The notes beneath the pieces were generated by a model. It was given only the letters and a program-made list of their open reading frames with translations, did no database searches and had not been told where the DNA came from. Positions 16,291 to 32,300 of a stretch of 64,000 nt of DNA are shown in pieces; the stretch's first letter is position 1; every line of letters begins with the position of its first letter. The position numbers and the translations under genes are program-made. This DNA comes from Epinephelus fuscoguttatus (taxonomy: Eukaryota > Chordata > Actinopteri > Perciformes > Serranidae), in assembly GCF_011397635.1 (NCBI RefSeq), contig NC_064772.1, positions 16,817,035 through 16,881,034 of the forward strand, given 5' to 3'.

Positions 16291-17396
16291 ACAACCCCAA
16301 AATGTGTAGAGCCCCTTGCCTAGTTGGTTTACATTTGACCAGTTTTTATGATCTATAAACCTAAATAATTCATACCAGTATACTTGTAACATAATCTTTT
16401 TCACTTTCCATTATAAGTAGAATTATTACAACTTAACCCAGTAGCCTTATTTAGCCTGTACTTTCATTGTGCAGTGTCTAATGACCGTCCACTATAGGGC
16501 ACTGCCAATATCTTCACCAGACTCATCCTCTCTAACTTAGGATACACATTTTTTCATTCAACAGTCTAAGATGTGAGCTTTGTACTGCTGTTTAATCACC
16601 TGACTTGATACAATCATAGGATGGGATTACCTTTATCATGGTTGTCTATTACTGTAGCTCAGTCTTCACATCTTGTCAGTTTTTTTATCACTTAGAACCA
16701 CACCCATTACAGCAGAAATATGTCACCTATTGTACACTGGTGATCATGTTATTTGGGCAGTGTCTGTTGATAGGGTTGAATTGAATTGAGCTAAAAAAAA
16801 AAAAAATGCACCCTAGTTTTTCAGTGTAAGCTGTGTTCATTTGACCTTAACAGAAAGAATTCAGCTGGAGCTAGTCGGCACACGTCAGATGAATTCAGTC
16901 AGGAGGGGGAGTCAACTTGTCAATACTTGACAAGCATCCTAGAACTGAAGATGGTGCATAAGCATTTTAGTTACGTCACAGGAAAAATAAAGACAAAGTA
17001 ATGCAACACGTATTTCAGTTGTCATTTATGGAAGAGAAACAGTCAAAGTACAACTTGATAGAGGGCTTTATTTAAAAAGTTTATATTATAAAATGTAAAA
17101 ATTCAGCTAAACCCGATCGCGTGAATTGCAAAGACTTATCCCTTAGAGCTTCCAAGGTATTGCCACTTCACATCTTTATATGACAGGAAAAACGTTTACA
17201 ACATTAGAATTTTTTTCTTCTCATTAGAGATGAGTGCATTTGGCAATACTGGAAGGTCACAACCAACAAGAGTGGATTAGTTATTGCTTTGGTTTGTTTA
17301 AAATGGGGTTTATTCTGGAGAGTTGAGACATGCAGCTCGGTGATCTAGCTGACGGAAGAGGCCAAGAGGGTGGAGAGGGATATGCTGGTATGGCTC
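16290..17396 (-). other. Intergenic DNA and MYL12 3' UTR
   Basis: The part nearest the MYL12 stop, about 17050-17396, is its probable 3' UTR. A minus-strand AATAAA lies at 17072-17067 and another near 17310. The remainder, 16290-17050, shows no recognised gene or element. Confidence 0.55.
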
Positions 17397-20975
<3,579 letters not shown>

Positions 20976-21246
20976 CCCTTCACTTCCTGATATGATGAGA
21001 ACATTAGGAACAAACCAACTGAGGAAAATAGGGGGGATTATTAAGTACTGAAGTATTATTATCTAATGAAAAACAATTTATACGTTGTTTCGGTCTGAAT
21101 AATACAATTAATTTATAACTCACTAAAATGTATTCGAAACAGTTCCTAATATTACATTATTCGAGGTAATAAAATATATTATGTACTTTCACACCCCCCC
21201 CGCGGAGTGAATGTAACTTCCACAAACACTCCCCTGTCTGCGTTGA

Positions 21247-21271
21247 CATTCCTGGATATGCCCTTTTAAGG
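21247..21271. promoter_or_regulatory. M-CAT motif plus perfect CArG box upstream of MYL12
   Basis: CATTCCT (TEAD/M-CAT consensus) at 21249-21255 is followed by CCTTTTAAGG at 21262-21271, a perfect CC(A/T)6GG serum response element. The pair is about 290 bp upstream of the inferred MYL12 first exon. SRF and TEAD sites are known to drive contractile and cytoskeletal genes, so a role in MYL12 expression is a reasonable inference. It could also act on MYOM1, about 7.4 kb away. Confidence 0.55.
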
Positions 21272-21299
21272 AGAGAAAGACTTCATCGTCCTTTGTGCA

Positions 21300-22130
21300 T
21301 GGGAAGTTTAAATCATCCCTGTGGGAAAAACAGTGGGCGTTACTATCAATAAGGCTAACACATCAGGAAATTGATATATAGCATCATGCTATATTTTTTG
21401 TTATTTTATATAATACGCAGTCAGATAATGCAAATAATGGATCATTATTCCCCACTGAGTTAATACTGTTTGTAAGGGACAATACTAGTCAAGTTTATTG
21501 CTTTTACTCTATTCTGGTCATTTTGATGAGCCATATACCTTCATGTACATCTCAGCTAAGTGTTTTCTGTGCTCTTGTAGCATATGGCAATGTTCTTAGC
21601 CTGTTTATGGTGTTTGTGTTGTATTTATTGCTATAAAAATGTTCATATGTTGCCTACTCAGCCAGGTTTCCCTTAGTTAAAACTATTTTTACCGCAATGG
21701 GATTTAAACTGGATTACACAAGGTAAAAGAAAACAAAAATAAAAGGAAGTTCACACACAAAAGCCAAAACAACAAAGGAAAAAATGTTGATAGGGTATGG
21801 ATAATAATAGATAGTGACTGCCCAGTGTGTGTCAGACAACAGTTGGTACCCCCTGGTCATTGCTGTAAAGGGAGGCTTAGAGCTGCACGGCTTCAAAAGC
21901 AAGATTCAGATCTGTTGAGTCACAGGTTAAAACAAGTCACCACTGTCTTTTTTGTACAGTTACCATATCACTTTCAAAGGTGATAACAAAATGGTTGACC
22001 ATGTGCCATGAGTCAATCATGAGCTATATGTTGCAACCAAACAAGCCACCAGTCTAGAGCTGTATGTCCTACAGAAATCATGACTAGTGTTGATTACGGT
22101 AACCATGGTTGAATGATTGAAAAATCGTTT
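21300..22130. other. Intergenic DNA, no recognised feature
   Basis: No coding, RNA or clear repeat signal was seen between the CArG region and the MITE starting at 22131. Confidence 0.5.
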
Positions 22131-24191
22131 TAAAGGAACAGCGTGTGAGATTTAGGGGGATTTAGCGGCATCTAGTGGTGAGGACAGCAGATTGCAACCA
22201 GCTGAAACTACTCCTGGTTAAGGGTAGACTCACAAGTCAGTCTTTAGACGCTTTGTTTAACTAAAGACTGATGACTTTCTCCCTGATTTTGTGTTTAGAT
22301 GGGCGGATACAATTTCAGAGTTTAAAAAAACTCCCTACGTTGCAGAACCAATAGTAAATCTGCAGGGTGGTCCTTCAGTGGCTCGCTGAACTCTTGTGCT
22401 CGTAAACATAATCCGACTAGAAACACGTGTAGCGGTACAAAATGGCTCAAGTCATTTCCACAATCCTGTGGACTGAGCACAAGTTTGATAAAACGGAGTT
22501 AAATCTCTCGGCATCCATTTTCAAGCTCTTTGTGTGTTTGTTTCCTTGCAGACGAGAAAAGGGGGAGCACACATTTCCAGGAGGGTGTGTCCCTTTCAAA
22601 AATGCAAGAGGCGTTGCTTTGTTGCCAGCCGTTTTCGCTGGTGTGTTAAACACACTTTAGAAAGGAGTATCCCCAGACAATCAGAAGCCGGAGATCTCTG
22701 ACTGTCTGGTGGCGAGACTAGGTTAAGGGTCATTTATGCTCAACATCTGATATATAAAGACAGACGGAGCCTTCTGTCCATAATCGCTTAAGGTGCTCAC
22801 AGACTCGGGCGTACTATAAGCGGAGCGGACTCGCGAGGAATGTCCACAGTCATTCGGGCTTCCATAGTCCAGTGCACTTCCGCGTTGTTGTTTCCTGTAA
22901 AAGTGTCAGTGAAACACTACATTACCCACAATTCTTGCGCATTGTTTACACTCTGTCATGGCATCCTTGCCAGTGTACAGGCGATCTCTTTCCAAGAGTT
23001 GTTGCTCTGTTGAAAGTCCTTGTATCCTCTCCGTGACGTGTCGTACAGGTGTGGGTACTTTCGCACCTTGTCTGCCAGTCTCTCCTCAAAGCTCGCTCCA
23101 TCATCAGACGCTCTGCTCTGTTCCACCACGCGATGGCAGCAAATACGAAATGCAGATCGGTGTCACATTTATTGGAGGTCGATGTGAATATACATGATGA
23201 GCAGTCTTTTGTGTGACACTGGTGCACAGAGCGGAGTCCGCGCGGTCGTAAAATTTGAGCTTTGCGCGCACAGAGCTTGCGGACGTCCGCTTTTAGTCCG
23301 GGCGGACCTCCGCGGAGTCCGCTCCGTGTACGTTCCGCCGGAGTATGTTCGGGCCTTTATAGACGAAAGGGAGCCGTACCACTGGAGATTGTGGGGGCAC
23401 TGTAGTGTATTTCAACCTAGGCACAACCATAGGAGACGACAAACTAATTTAAAAAATGGCAGAAAATAATGAAACAGTAGTATAGTGCATAGAATTCTCC
23501 CTCCACATGCCATGACGTATTTAATGGCCTCAGACATCTGCATCTGCCTCGCTGCCTCCTTTTAAAGGTAGGCTACAATATTATGACCTCCTCCACCATT
23601 ACCTCATCTGTTGCTGTGTGAACCTTTTGACTCCACCCTCTGGCCATCTATTGGCTGTATTTATGCTATCATAAAGGATGCATGGAAGTGTGAGGACAGT
23701 GATGTTGACAATGTTTGAAACAGACATCTCCAGTTCCATAGGTAAAGGGTGTATAGGGTGTAGTCCCTTAGCCCTTCAGTGTTCATTGTTCAGGAGATTT
23801 TTACTGGGAGCCGAATTATCCGAAGAGGTCTCTTCCTCTCCAAAACAAATGGACCAGGTGATTAAAACCAGTAAAAACACCAAATGAAGCAGTTTCCCAT
23901 TGAAAATAATCAGTGTTTTTCTGACACTTTTATCACACAGGGGCTGCTAACTACGGTGGTCAATGTGAAAATGTGAATGGCCCAATTTAGAGACAGTGCT
24001 GTCTGTTCTGGGCTACTGAAGAAACATGGACATGGACCAGGAACCAGTCCCTTGGAAGATATAAATGACTCATTCTAAGGTATTGAAAACACAACAGTTC
24101 TTATTTTTGGGTATTAATACATCAAGAAAACATCCATTATATTCCATTTCTGCCAATATATCACCCTACATCCTACACACTAAACTATTAA
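22131..24191. mobile_element. MITE split by a 1.7-kb insertion
   Basis: The left end is TAAAGGAACAGCGTGTGAGA and continues with GGCATCTAGTGGTGAGG up to about 22215. The right part resumes near 23946 (CTACGGTGGTCAATG) and ends with CATCCTACACACTAAAC near 24191. From memory the two parts are the ends of one very common fish MITE. The interval 22216-23945 does not belong to it. That insert includes a notably GC- and CpG-rich stretch at 23220-23350 with repeated GGAGTCCGC/GGACTCGCG-type words that also occur inverted near 22815-22840, suggesting a second element with inverted ends. No transposase was found. Confidence 0.65.
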
Positions 24192-25807
24192 ATAGCGGTA
24201 ACAAGGTTTCAGATCTCACTGTAGGTTGTCTGGTCTTTCAAATGTGCAGGCACAAACTAAACACCCTGTACTACTATGTTGTATTAAGCTGATTTAAATC
24301 AAAGTTTCCCAAACAGCACACCAGGATTAGTAAAGGTCTATCAAATGGAACAGCTTGCATATTCAGGTCTATTCATATCTGGGGTCTCACTAATTTGATA
24401 TCAAACTGGAAACCTATTCATGGAAGCTCTGCTGGGTTAAAGTTACACCAAATGAAGTTGACACAAATATTATGTTCTCACTCTAAACCACTAGAGGGTG
24501 CCAGCTTCATATAAAACCTTACCTTTGCTCAGTGATATTGATATCTCAGTTTCTTGAGGTCATTAATAGTTTGTTTCAGCATGTTACCCAATCCAGCGTG
24601 AGAGCTTATTTAATTTGTCCATGTCCAGAACTGTTATCTTAAACGTTCAAGTAGCTTCAGTGTGTGGGAGCCATACTAGGCAGAACACAAAAATACCCCT
24701 AAAAGATCCCATGAGACATACATAGAGTTGGAATTTCCTGGACAGCTGAATCCAGTGATATAGTGCTAACATGTGATTCATTACAGCAGGATCCACTTGG
24801 AGAATCAAACAAGTGGGGAATGCACAACATATTAGAAACACCTTTTAATGTAATGCTGTCAAATACAACTTCACCTCTATCTCTTCTATGACCTCAGAGT
24901 GACCAAATAGTTAAATCAGCACCTTTCTTAAGTGTCAACAAAACTGAATTGCATTCGATTACACAGATTTACTCACTGTAATAAACCATTTTAGATCTAA
25001 GGTGATAAAATTCACTGCTGACAACGCTCAAACACTATCGCTAAAACAGATTTATGTGACACATGATACTCTTTAAATGCCATAGGGTACAATGGGATGA
25101 AGTCATTAGGTGACTGTGTTATCATCTCGTTCCTGTGAAGATATACACTTGAGTTTTTCTATTAAACTGGAGAGTTTCAAGGAAAAGACTTTCCTACATG
25201 AGCTGTGAGTGACAGTTGTTTAGTAATGGGGTTTATAGTCAGATTAGGTTAAAGCCCATGGATGTGTGTGATATCTGCAGAGAGGCTATTCTTTGATGCT
25301 CAGTCATAGGCCATTCTCTAATCCTGGGGGGTGCTGCCTTCCTTTAGGTGTCCGACAAGATAGGCTACTAATACTTAGACTTTATGATATAAATATAGCC
25401 TATATAATTTACTGTCATGTGTAGGCTATATTATTGTTGCACAGTATACTGTAACACGCTCAGTGTCACTTTCACTTGCCTTGGAGGGGTATATTTCCAC
25501 AGGCTAACTTCTCGGGAAGGAAAAATGGGTCTAGAAACCCTTTATTTACTCATGCTCAACCTCCAAAATGATAGTTTGTACTTTTATTACTCACCTTGGA
25601 TTTGTGTAGAAACTCAAATAATGGAGAAAACTAGTGTGTATGGTCAAGTTTGTGTTTGAACTCTGCTCCAGGATTCCTTTGAAATCTCACCTCCCATCTC
25701 ATTCATTGGCCAGAAAGTGACAGGCATGGCTTGCACTGGCTTGTTAATTGTGTGTGCACAAGACTGTTTCTGCTGAAGTGTTAAATAGTAAGGTTTAAGG
25801 TTTAAGT
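24192..25807. other. Intergenic DNA between MYL12 and MYOM1, no recognised gene
   Basis: No conserved exon or RNA was seen. The sequence is of normal complexity and may include old repeat fragments that I cannot assign. Confidence 0.45.
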
Positions 25808-26076
25808 TACTTGGGAAGTACTGAGCATACGAGTGGATAAATGAGACTTGGATTATGCTGCACCGGTTGTGAGAGATTGTAAACTGATGTTTTGATGTAG
25901 TTTTGCTGTGGCTCCCTTTAACTCCAATTTATCCGGAATTTTCTGTTTTTTGGATTCTTCGTTCACCATGGAGATAGATATGTGAGAAAAAATATGTTTT
26001 CTTCACAGATTCATCATGACACAGGGTGAGTAACTGATATACAAATAGCCATTTTGTGTCTGATGTATTCCTTTAA
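25808..26076. mobile_element. Right half of a foldback MITE (same family as 44571-45357)
   Basis: The block TTGGGAAGTACTGAGCAT, then GGATAAATGAGACTTGG, then TTTTTGGATTCTTCGTTCA and the end GATGTATTCCTTTAA parallels the right arm of the element at 44571-45357 and the host element around the Tc1 at 59148. The left arm is missing here. Confidence 0.7.
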
Positions 26077-26869
26077 TGCTCAATTGACCCTTTGCCAAGT
26101 CCCGGGCCCAGACGCAGACTGGCCAATTATAACGTAGCATCGGGCTGGCTCAGACCAGGGTCCGACAACAACACAACTGTGCTCCATTGACTCTAATGCA
26201 ATCGTTTCAGATTTCCTTCATTTTCAGGCTGGTTTTGTGGATTTGGAGCTAAATGCTGTGCCTGGGGCACGTCGTGTATTAATGATACTCGTTACCTGGA
26301 GAGGTTGGAAAAAGATATACATTGAGTGTAGGGTTAGCTAGCTACTGAAGATATAGCCTACTGAATGTATACACATGCTGCTTTTGCTTTTTAATGATTA
26401 TAACAGTGAAAAAAAGACCAACCCTGCTGTACAGGAACCAGTGAAGGGAAGCAGGGAAACTTTGCTGATATTCAACCAGCTGTGTGTCATCATAGTGTGT
26501 GCAGAAGAACAGTGTTTGACTATCCCCTGAGCTCTCTCCCCGTCTGGCGGTGGGGGTTTGCATGCTTAAACCAAACACTGTTCATCTGCACACACTGCGA
26601 TGCCACACAGCTGGTTCAATATCAGCAAAGTTTCCCTTTATATTCATTGTCTTGTGTGGCGATCAGCAGTGATGTGGTGGTTGACTTTTACACTGTGATC
26701 TGTAGCCTATAGTTGGGCTTCAGCTTCTAACTATCTTTGTCTTTTTAACCTGTTGTTGCTGCTGAGTCAGTTTGACATCCTGGATATATCCTTCAAACAC
26801 AGACCGTAGACCCCTCTGTCTGCTTCTCTCTAGAATCATTGTTTCATTTCAAATATCAATTCCACTGTG

Positions 26870-27180
26870 ATTTCTTTATGCTAAATATGAAGCTACAGTC
26901 AGCAATCTGTTAGCTTAGCTTAGCTTAGCCTAAAGACTAGAAACAGGGGAACAGCCAGCCTAACTCTGCCCAAAGGTGAACTGAATGAAAATGAATTATA
27001 AGATGTGAACTTAACATAAGTAGTGTTAGCAGGTAGATTTTGTCACTTTTAGACAGACAGGCTAGCTGTTTTCCCATGTTTCCATTCTTTATGCTACGCT
27101 AAGTTAACCAACTGCTAACTATAGATTCATATTCACCTTACAAACTTGAGAGTGGTATCAATCTTCTCATCAAACTTCTG
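26870..27180. mobile_element. MITE-like repeat with partial inverted symmetry
   Basis: TGCTAAATATGAAGCTACAG, GCTTAGCTTAGCCTAAAGAC and AACAGGGGAACAGCCAGCC are followed by the same words inverted (TTTCCATTCTTTATGCTACG, TAAGTTAACC). A related copy lies at 53131-53370. From memory this is a very common percomorph repeat. Confidence 0.65.
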
Positions 27181-28600
27181 TTAATAAAGTGAATAAGCAT
27201 ATTTGAGTAACAGAGTAAAAATACAGTTGAACTACACACTTAGTGCTGTTTTCACTTGTGATTTGCAAAAAACACATATATACATCACAAAATGCATCAC
27301 AGTAATTTCAAAAAGGTGCAATGAAATCAGACATTTTGTGTTGCATTTTTATGTGCATTTTGTGTTGTGTTTTATGTATGAAAAGCACTATATAAATAAA
27401 GTTTTATTTGATGATTTGATTTGCAACAATCCCAAAAATCAGCCCACGAAATCCCGGTGGGACTGACTAAAGGCTTAAGAGTCAACTGGACACCCTTAGT
27501 TAATCATTGTGGTTCAAAGCAGTCATGTTGACAAATAATTTAGTAGCTTGTGACATATTACATTACACTTGTAGAACATATCCCATATTCATTAGACAGC
27601 ATGCAGTGTTATGACCCTGCTCAATGTATTGTATTGTTCTCCTCAGTGTTGATCTCTTATAATAGGTTTACACTTCAGATTGCTGCCATAAAATTTGAGG
27701 TATGTTGTCCTGCTGACTGTTGTGTCATGTGGGACAGTGTGAGGGCCAAAAAGGACGAATGTTCAACACAAAAGCCACGGAGGTGTTCATTGATGTGTTA
27801 TTTTTGCAATGGAAACTTATCAGGTGTTTGTGTTGGAGTCAATATCCAGAACAATGTCCAAACATCTGTGGCAGCCAAATTAAATCTGCCTGTCAAATAG
27901 TCTCAAGCAAACTTTATTAAAACAGGAAGGTCCTTTCTGTACAGGTTAACTTTGATAAATTCATGTACTGTCATTAGGAGTGTGTTTTATCAACAGCCTC
28001 TGAGTGTTAGGGATTTATTCAACTTTTTCTTTTAGTAGCTGTTTATGAGCAGAGATGACAAGAGGGGACATCTGTGTACTTTCACAGATGAAAGTGAGAG
28101 CTAAAGAGAGAGTAACTGGCATTTGTTGCATGACAAGCAAGTAACAATGGCAAAGCTAAAGTTAGTAACAGCTGAGACTGCTGTGGTAAAATAGTCAAGA
28201 CAAAAGCTGCTGGAGATTAACCAGCGATGGCATACTGAGTGCTAAAAGCCAGCAAGAGCTTCAAGTCAATGATAATAATTTTTAAAAAGTAGTTAAATCT
28301 ATGACTTAGTTCCATTAAAGCACACAAAAGTAAAAACAGAAAGACATACTGTACTTAAGAAATATGTCCATTTGCTATTTAGTACAGTGCATACCACACA
28401 TACAGAGGCGTATATTTCATACATACAGTATAACAGATGGATACAAGAGGCAAAAGTTCTTATAAGAAATGAAAGAATATGGCAGTAAAATACAAAAGTT
28501 AGCCTATGTTTACCTGCATATCAGGCAGTAATGCTCATTGGGAGAGACCAGCACCCATAAATATGTTGCCCTGCGGGAGGTGACTGGCCCCCCACACCCT
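27181..28600. other. Intergenic DNA upstream of MYOM1, no recognised gene
   Basis: No conserved exon, RNA gene or clear transposon was recognised. Distal MYOM1 regulatory sequence could lie here but is not identifiable by eye. Confidence 0.45.
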
Positions 28601-28608
28601 GTTCTCAG

Positions 28609-28638
28609 CTATATTTATCTCCACCCTCACCATAAAAG
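28609..28638 (+). promoter_or_regulatory. MYOM1: MYOM1 core promoter: MEF2-like and TATA-like motifs
   Basis: CTATATTTAT at 28609-28618 matches the MEF2 consensus YTA(A/T)4TAR at nine of ten positions. ATAAAAG at 28632-28638 is a TATA-like box. Both lie just upstream of a predicted non-coding exon that ends in a strong donor at 28803/28804. A MEF2 site with a TATA box fits a striated-muscle gene. The start site, near 28662, is inferred. Confidence 0.55.
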
Positions 28639-28661
28639 GCTGTGACTGCTGCTTGGACACT

Positions 28662-28803
28662 CTGGCAAGGGCCAATATTATTTTTGTTGTGTGGAAACTG
28701 CAGCCCTGTGCGCACCTACCTGTAGGTTGGCTGGGATATCGAGCTTTAAGTTGCCGTTGGATCTTTTCCTTTAAAGCTTGGAGTCTGAGGCTTTTTGTCC
28801 GGG
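28662..28803 (+). other. MYOM1: MYOM1 non-coding exon 1 (predicted)
   Basis: The region ends in GGG|GTAAGTGG, a strong donor at 28804. The next acceptor (GGCCTGCAG, ending 29374) lies one base before the start codon. The upstream boundary is inferred from the TATA-like box. Confidence 0.55.
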
Positions 28804-29375
28804 GTAAGTGGCAACAGTTGTGTAGGGATAAGATGCGATAAGCCAGGTGGTGGTTGTTGCATTTGTCTGTCTATGCATGCAGAGAAAGTGCCTGAGAGTC
28901 TGTAATGTATATCGTGTCTTGCCAGCTGATGTTGCAGGTTTGAATTAGCAGGTTTCTTGATGATTTAAAGTCTTTTTTCTGTTGTTTTCTTATTTGAAAA
29001 AAAGAAAATGTAATGCAATTTTGGAATGTAACTACTGGAATATTACTTCTTTTAGCATCACAGGGACTACATAATTTACCAAAATATATAGTTTTAGTAC
29101 AGTTGATTTTTTTCCACCTTGAGAGCTAGATTAACTGTCCATGTTCAGTAAAGAACATGTTGAAGTAAATAAAAGCATGGCCAGTGTGTTAATGCAGCGA
29201 AATACTGATTGCAACAAAAGTCTGTCATGTTTTAAATTCACTGAAAGTCATTATGTGCCTACAGTGTATTATAACAGTCAATCCACCTGCTCTTGAACAC
29301 TAACTGACCACACAGACAAACAGATAGGCAGCAAGAACCTCAGAAACTCTGAGCTCGTACTGGGAGGCCTGCAGT

Positions 29376-32300
29376 ATGTCTGGATCTATACCGTTCTACC
29401 AGAAGCACCATCGCCACTATGACCGTGGCTACAGAAGCAAGGAGACAGAGTCTAAACTCAGCCAGTACCAGGCCAGCAGCAGATATACTGCTAGCAGCAG
29501 CACTTCCGCCACCAGCGGGAGCAGGGGGTAAGGAGGAGGAAGAGGATCATACCTCCATCAAGCTGCTTCCTTGTCACAGGGAGCTCAGCTTAAAAACCAA
29601 TGGTCAGAATAAATGCTGGCATTTTATGTTTATGCAAACCACAGATATTGTCAGATTTGTATGTTTTATATGTAGCAGATATGTTGAAACTTTACATTTC
29701 AATTTTCAATTGTATGTTGTAACAATGCTGTAATTTACATATGTTTAGGTTTAGGTCCAAAAGTACTTGGTTAAATTCCCTGGATTTGTCACCACAAACA
29801 TGGCTGGAAATGTCCTGACATTTCATTAAAAATACCCACTTTTGTTGCCACAGACATGCCTGGGAGTGTCCTAACATCTCATTAAAAATACCTGGTATTG
29901 TTGCCACAAACACAGCTGGAAATGTCCAAACCTGTTGCTAAAAATACCTTGTTTTGTTACCACAAACTGGGCTAGAAATGTCTTGGCGTCTGGATAAGAA
30001 ACACTTGGTTTCTTTGCCACAAACATGGCCGAAAATGTCCAAACCCGCCATTAAAAATACCCAATTTTGTCACCACAAATGTGACTGGAAATGTCCCACC
30101 CTGTTGTTAAAAATACCTAGTTTTGTCGCCACAGGGCTCAGAATGTCTTGGCGTCTTGTTGAAAAAACAACGGTTTTGTTGCCGCAAATGTGGCTGGCAG
30201 TGTCCCAATGTGTGGTATAAAATATCTGGTTTGGTCTGCACAAACAAGGCTGGAAATGTCCCAGCATGTCGTTAAAAATACCCAGTTTTGCCATCACACA
30301 CAGGGCCGGAAATGTCCTGACATCTCGTTTAAAAAAAATACCAGGTTTTGTTGCCACAAACAAGGCTGGAAATGTCCCAACGTCTCATTAAAAATATCCG
30401 GTTTTATCACCACAAACGTGACTGGAAATGTCACAACATGTTAAAAATACTTTGTTTTGTCGCCACAAACTGGGCTGGAAATGTCTTGACGTCTCGTTAA
30501 AAAAAGACTGCTTTTGTTGCCGCAATCATGGCTGGCAGTGTCCCAGTGTGTGGTTTAAAATACTTGGATGGCCTGCGCAAACAAGGCTGGAAATGTCTCA
30601 ACATTACGTTAAAAATACCCATTTTTGCTGCCACGCACAGGGCCGGAAATGTCCTGACATTTCGTTTAAATAATACCTGGTTTGGTAGCCACAAACATGG
30701 CTGAAAATGTCCCAACGTACCATAAAAATACATGGTTTTGTCACCACAAACACTGATGTCCTGACATGTTGTCAAAAAATACCCTGCCATAAACACGGCT
30801 GGAAATGTCCTCATTAAAAATACCCGGTTTTGTCACCACGAATGCAACTGGAATGTCCCAAAATACTTTGTTTTGTCACCACAAACTGGGCTGAAAATGT
30901 CTTGACGTCTCATTAAAAAATACCCAGTTTTGTCAGCTTGCCATAAACACAGCTGGAGGTGTCAGTGGTTGAAACAGTGATCTACTGCTTTACAGCCATC
31001 TAGCCTCGGTCTCACGTAATCCAACATCCCCTCCTCCTCCTGATGAGAAACTCATCTTATGTACATAAATGTAATCTGAACTACGTCACTTTAGAAACGT
31101 TGATATGATGTATGAAATGTACAAATGTAACATATCCCTGGTTTGCAGAAATGTACAATGCCAAAATTTTATTCTGGCTACTGGACTATCGCTTAACATC
31201 ATCATCCAAACCAACTGATCAAGTTCATCTCCATCACCCATGTTGGATCATTTTCCTGTCACAGCTTGGGGATCATCTTTCCTGCTTTGCTGCCATATTG
31301 ACACCAAAGTAACCATCCTTCCCTCCTCTGAGTTCACTTTGATCAACCCTCACACACACCTGAGGATCTTTGCTCCTATACTGGCTAAAAACAGCTTTGA
31401 ATCCTGCATGAAGCTCTTTGCATGTAGTGCTTTTCTGCATGCTGATAAACTCCTACCTGTAATACACATATTCCTAAATAACTAAAATGATCATTGGAAA
31501 TATGTTATTTGAGTTTTTATGTAGTTTGTGCTTTGTTCAGAGCGAAACCTTTTGTTAGATAAGCTGTAAGGAGAGGCACTGTTATGTAATGGCTGAGTTA
31601 TGGTACATGGTATAGACTGAAATAGAATCTTGACCTGTGCATACCATGTTGGAGGGAAAGTAACAAGTGACGGGTTGTCAGTCTATCTTTAAAGCCTGAC
31701 AGCACCTACAGTTCTCATTCTCAACAGTAGACTTGTTGTTCATTAGTTGTTGTTTCTTTTCCAGAGATTTATGTGGCTGCACTGGTCAGTGGTCCAGAGC
31801 TAATAATAGTAATAATAATGGGTCAAAGGAGTGTTAGAAAAAATGATTCAGTAATAAAGAAGCTCTGATTTCGTAAGATGTTGTAGATTCTTTGTTATTC
31901 AAAATGTGCTTTTCTTTCTTATCTTAGGAATAACAAAACACCCAGTTTATGGCAATCTTATAATTTACAGTGCCTGGCAGATCTTTAAATACACTGGCCT
32001 GGAGAGTGCGAACAGGTCAGAGGGCTTAGGTTTTACTAACAACATCTGATCTTTGCCTTTACGCTCGTGGTTAGGCAGCCAAATCGCCACCGAATCTGGG
32101 ATGAGGAGATTATGATCTGATGATGATTTAACAGTCCGTGTGGTTGTCATAATGTAGTTATGGATAAGATACTGCATTTGTGCTGACATGAATATAAGAT
32201 TTGTGATAAGAAATAACCTTGACAGGATTTCAGTGATGAAACCGAAGCATCATGTTATAATCTGTTTTAGTGGGAGTTGTCGTAGCCCTGATCCTGGAAA

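Noticed and set aside
22946-23469. Overlapping frames of 79-93 codons on both strands in the GC-rich insert
   Set aside because: Open frames on both strands are expected from high GC content. No domain or splice support was seen, and the interval looks like a non-coding mobile element.
29954-30814. Frames of 80-105 codons on both strands of the MYOM1 intronic minisatellite
   Set aside because: They are translations of the roughly 60-bp repeat; the frame drifts between units and both strands are open.
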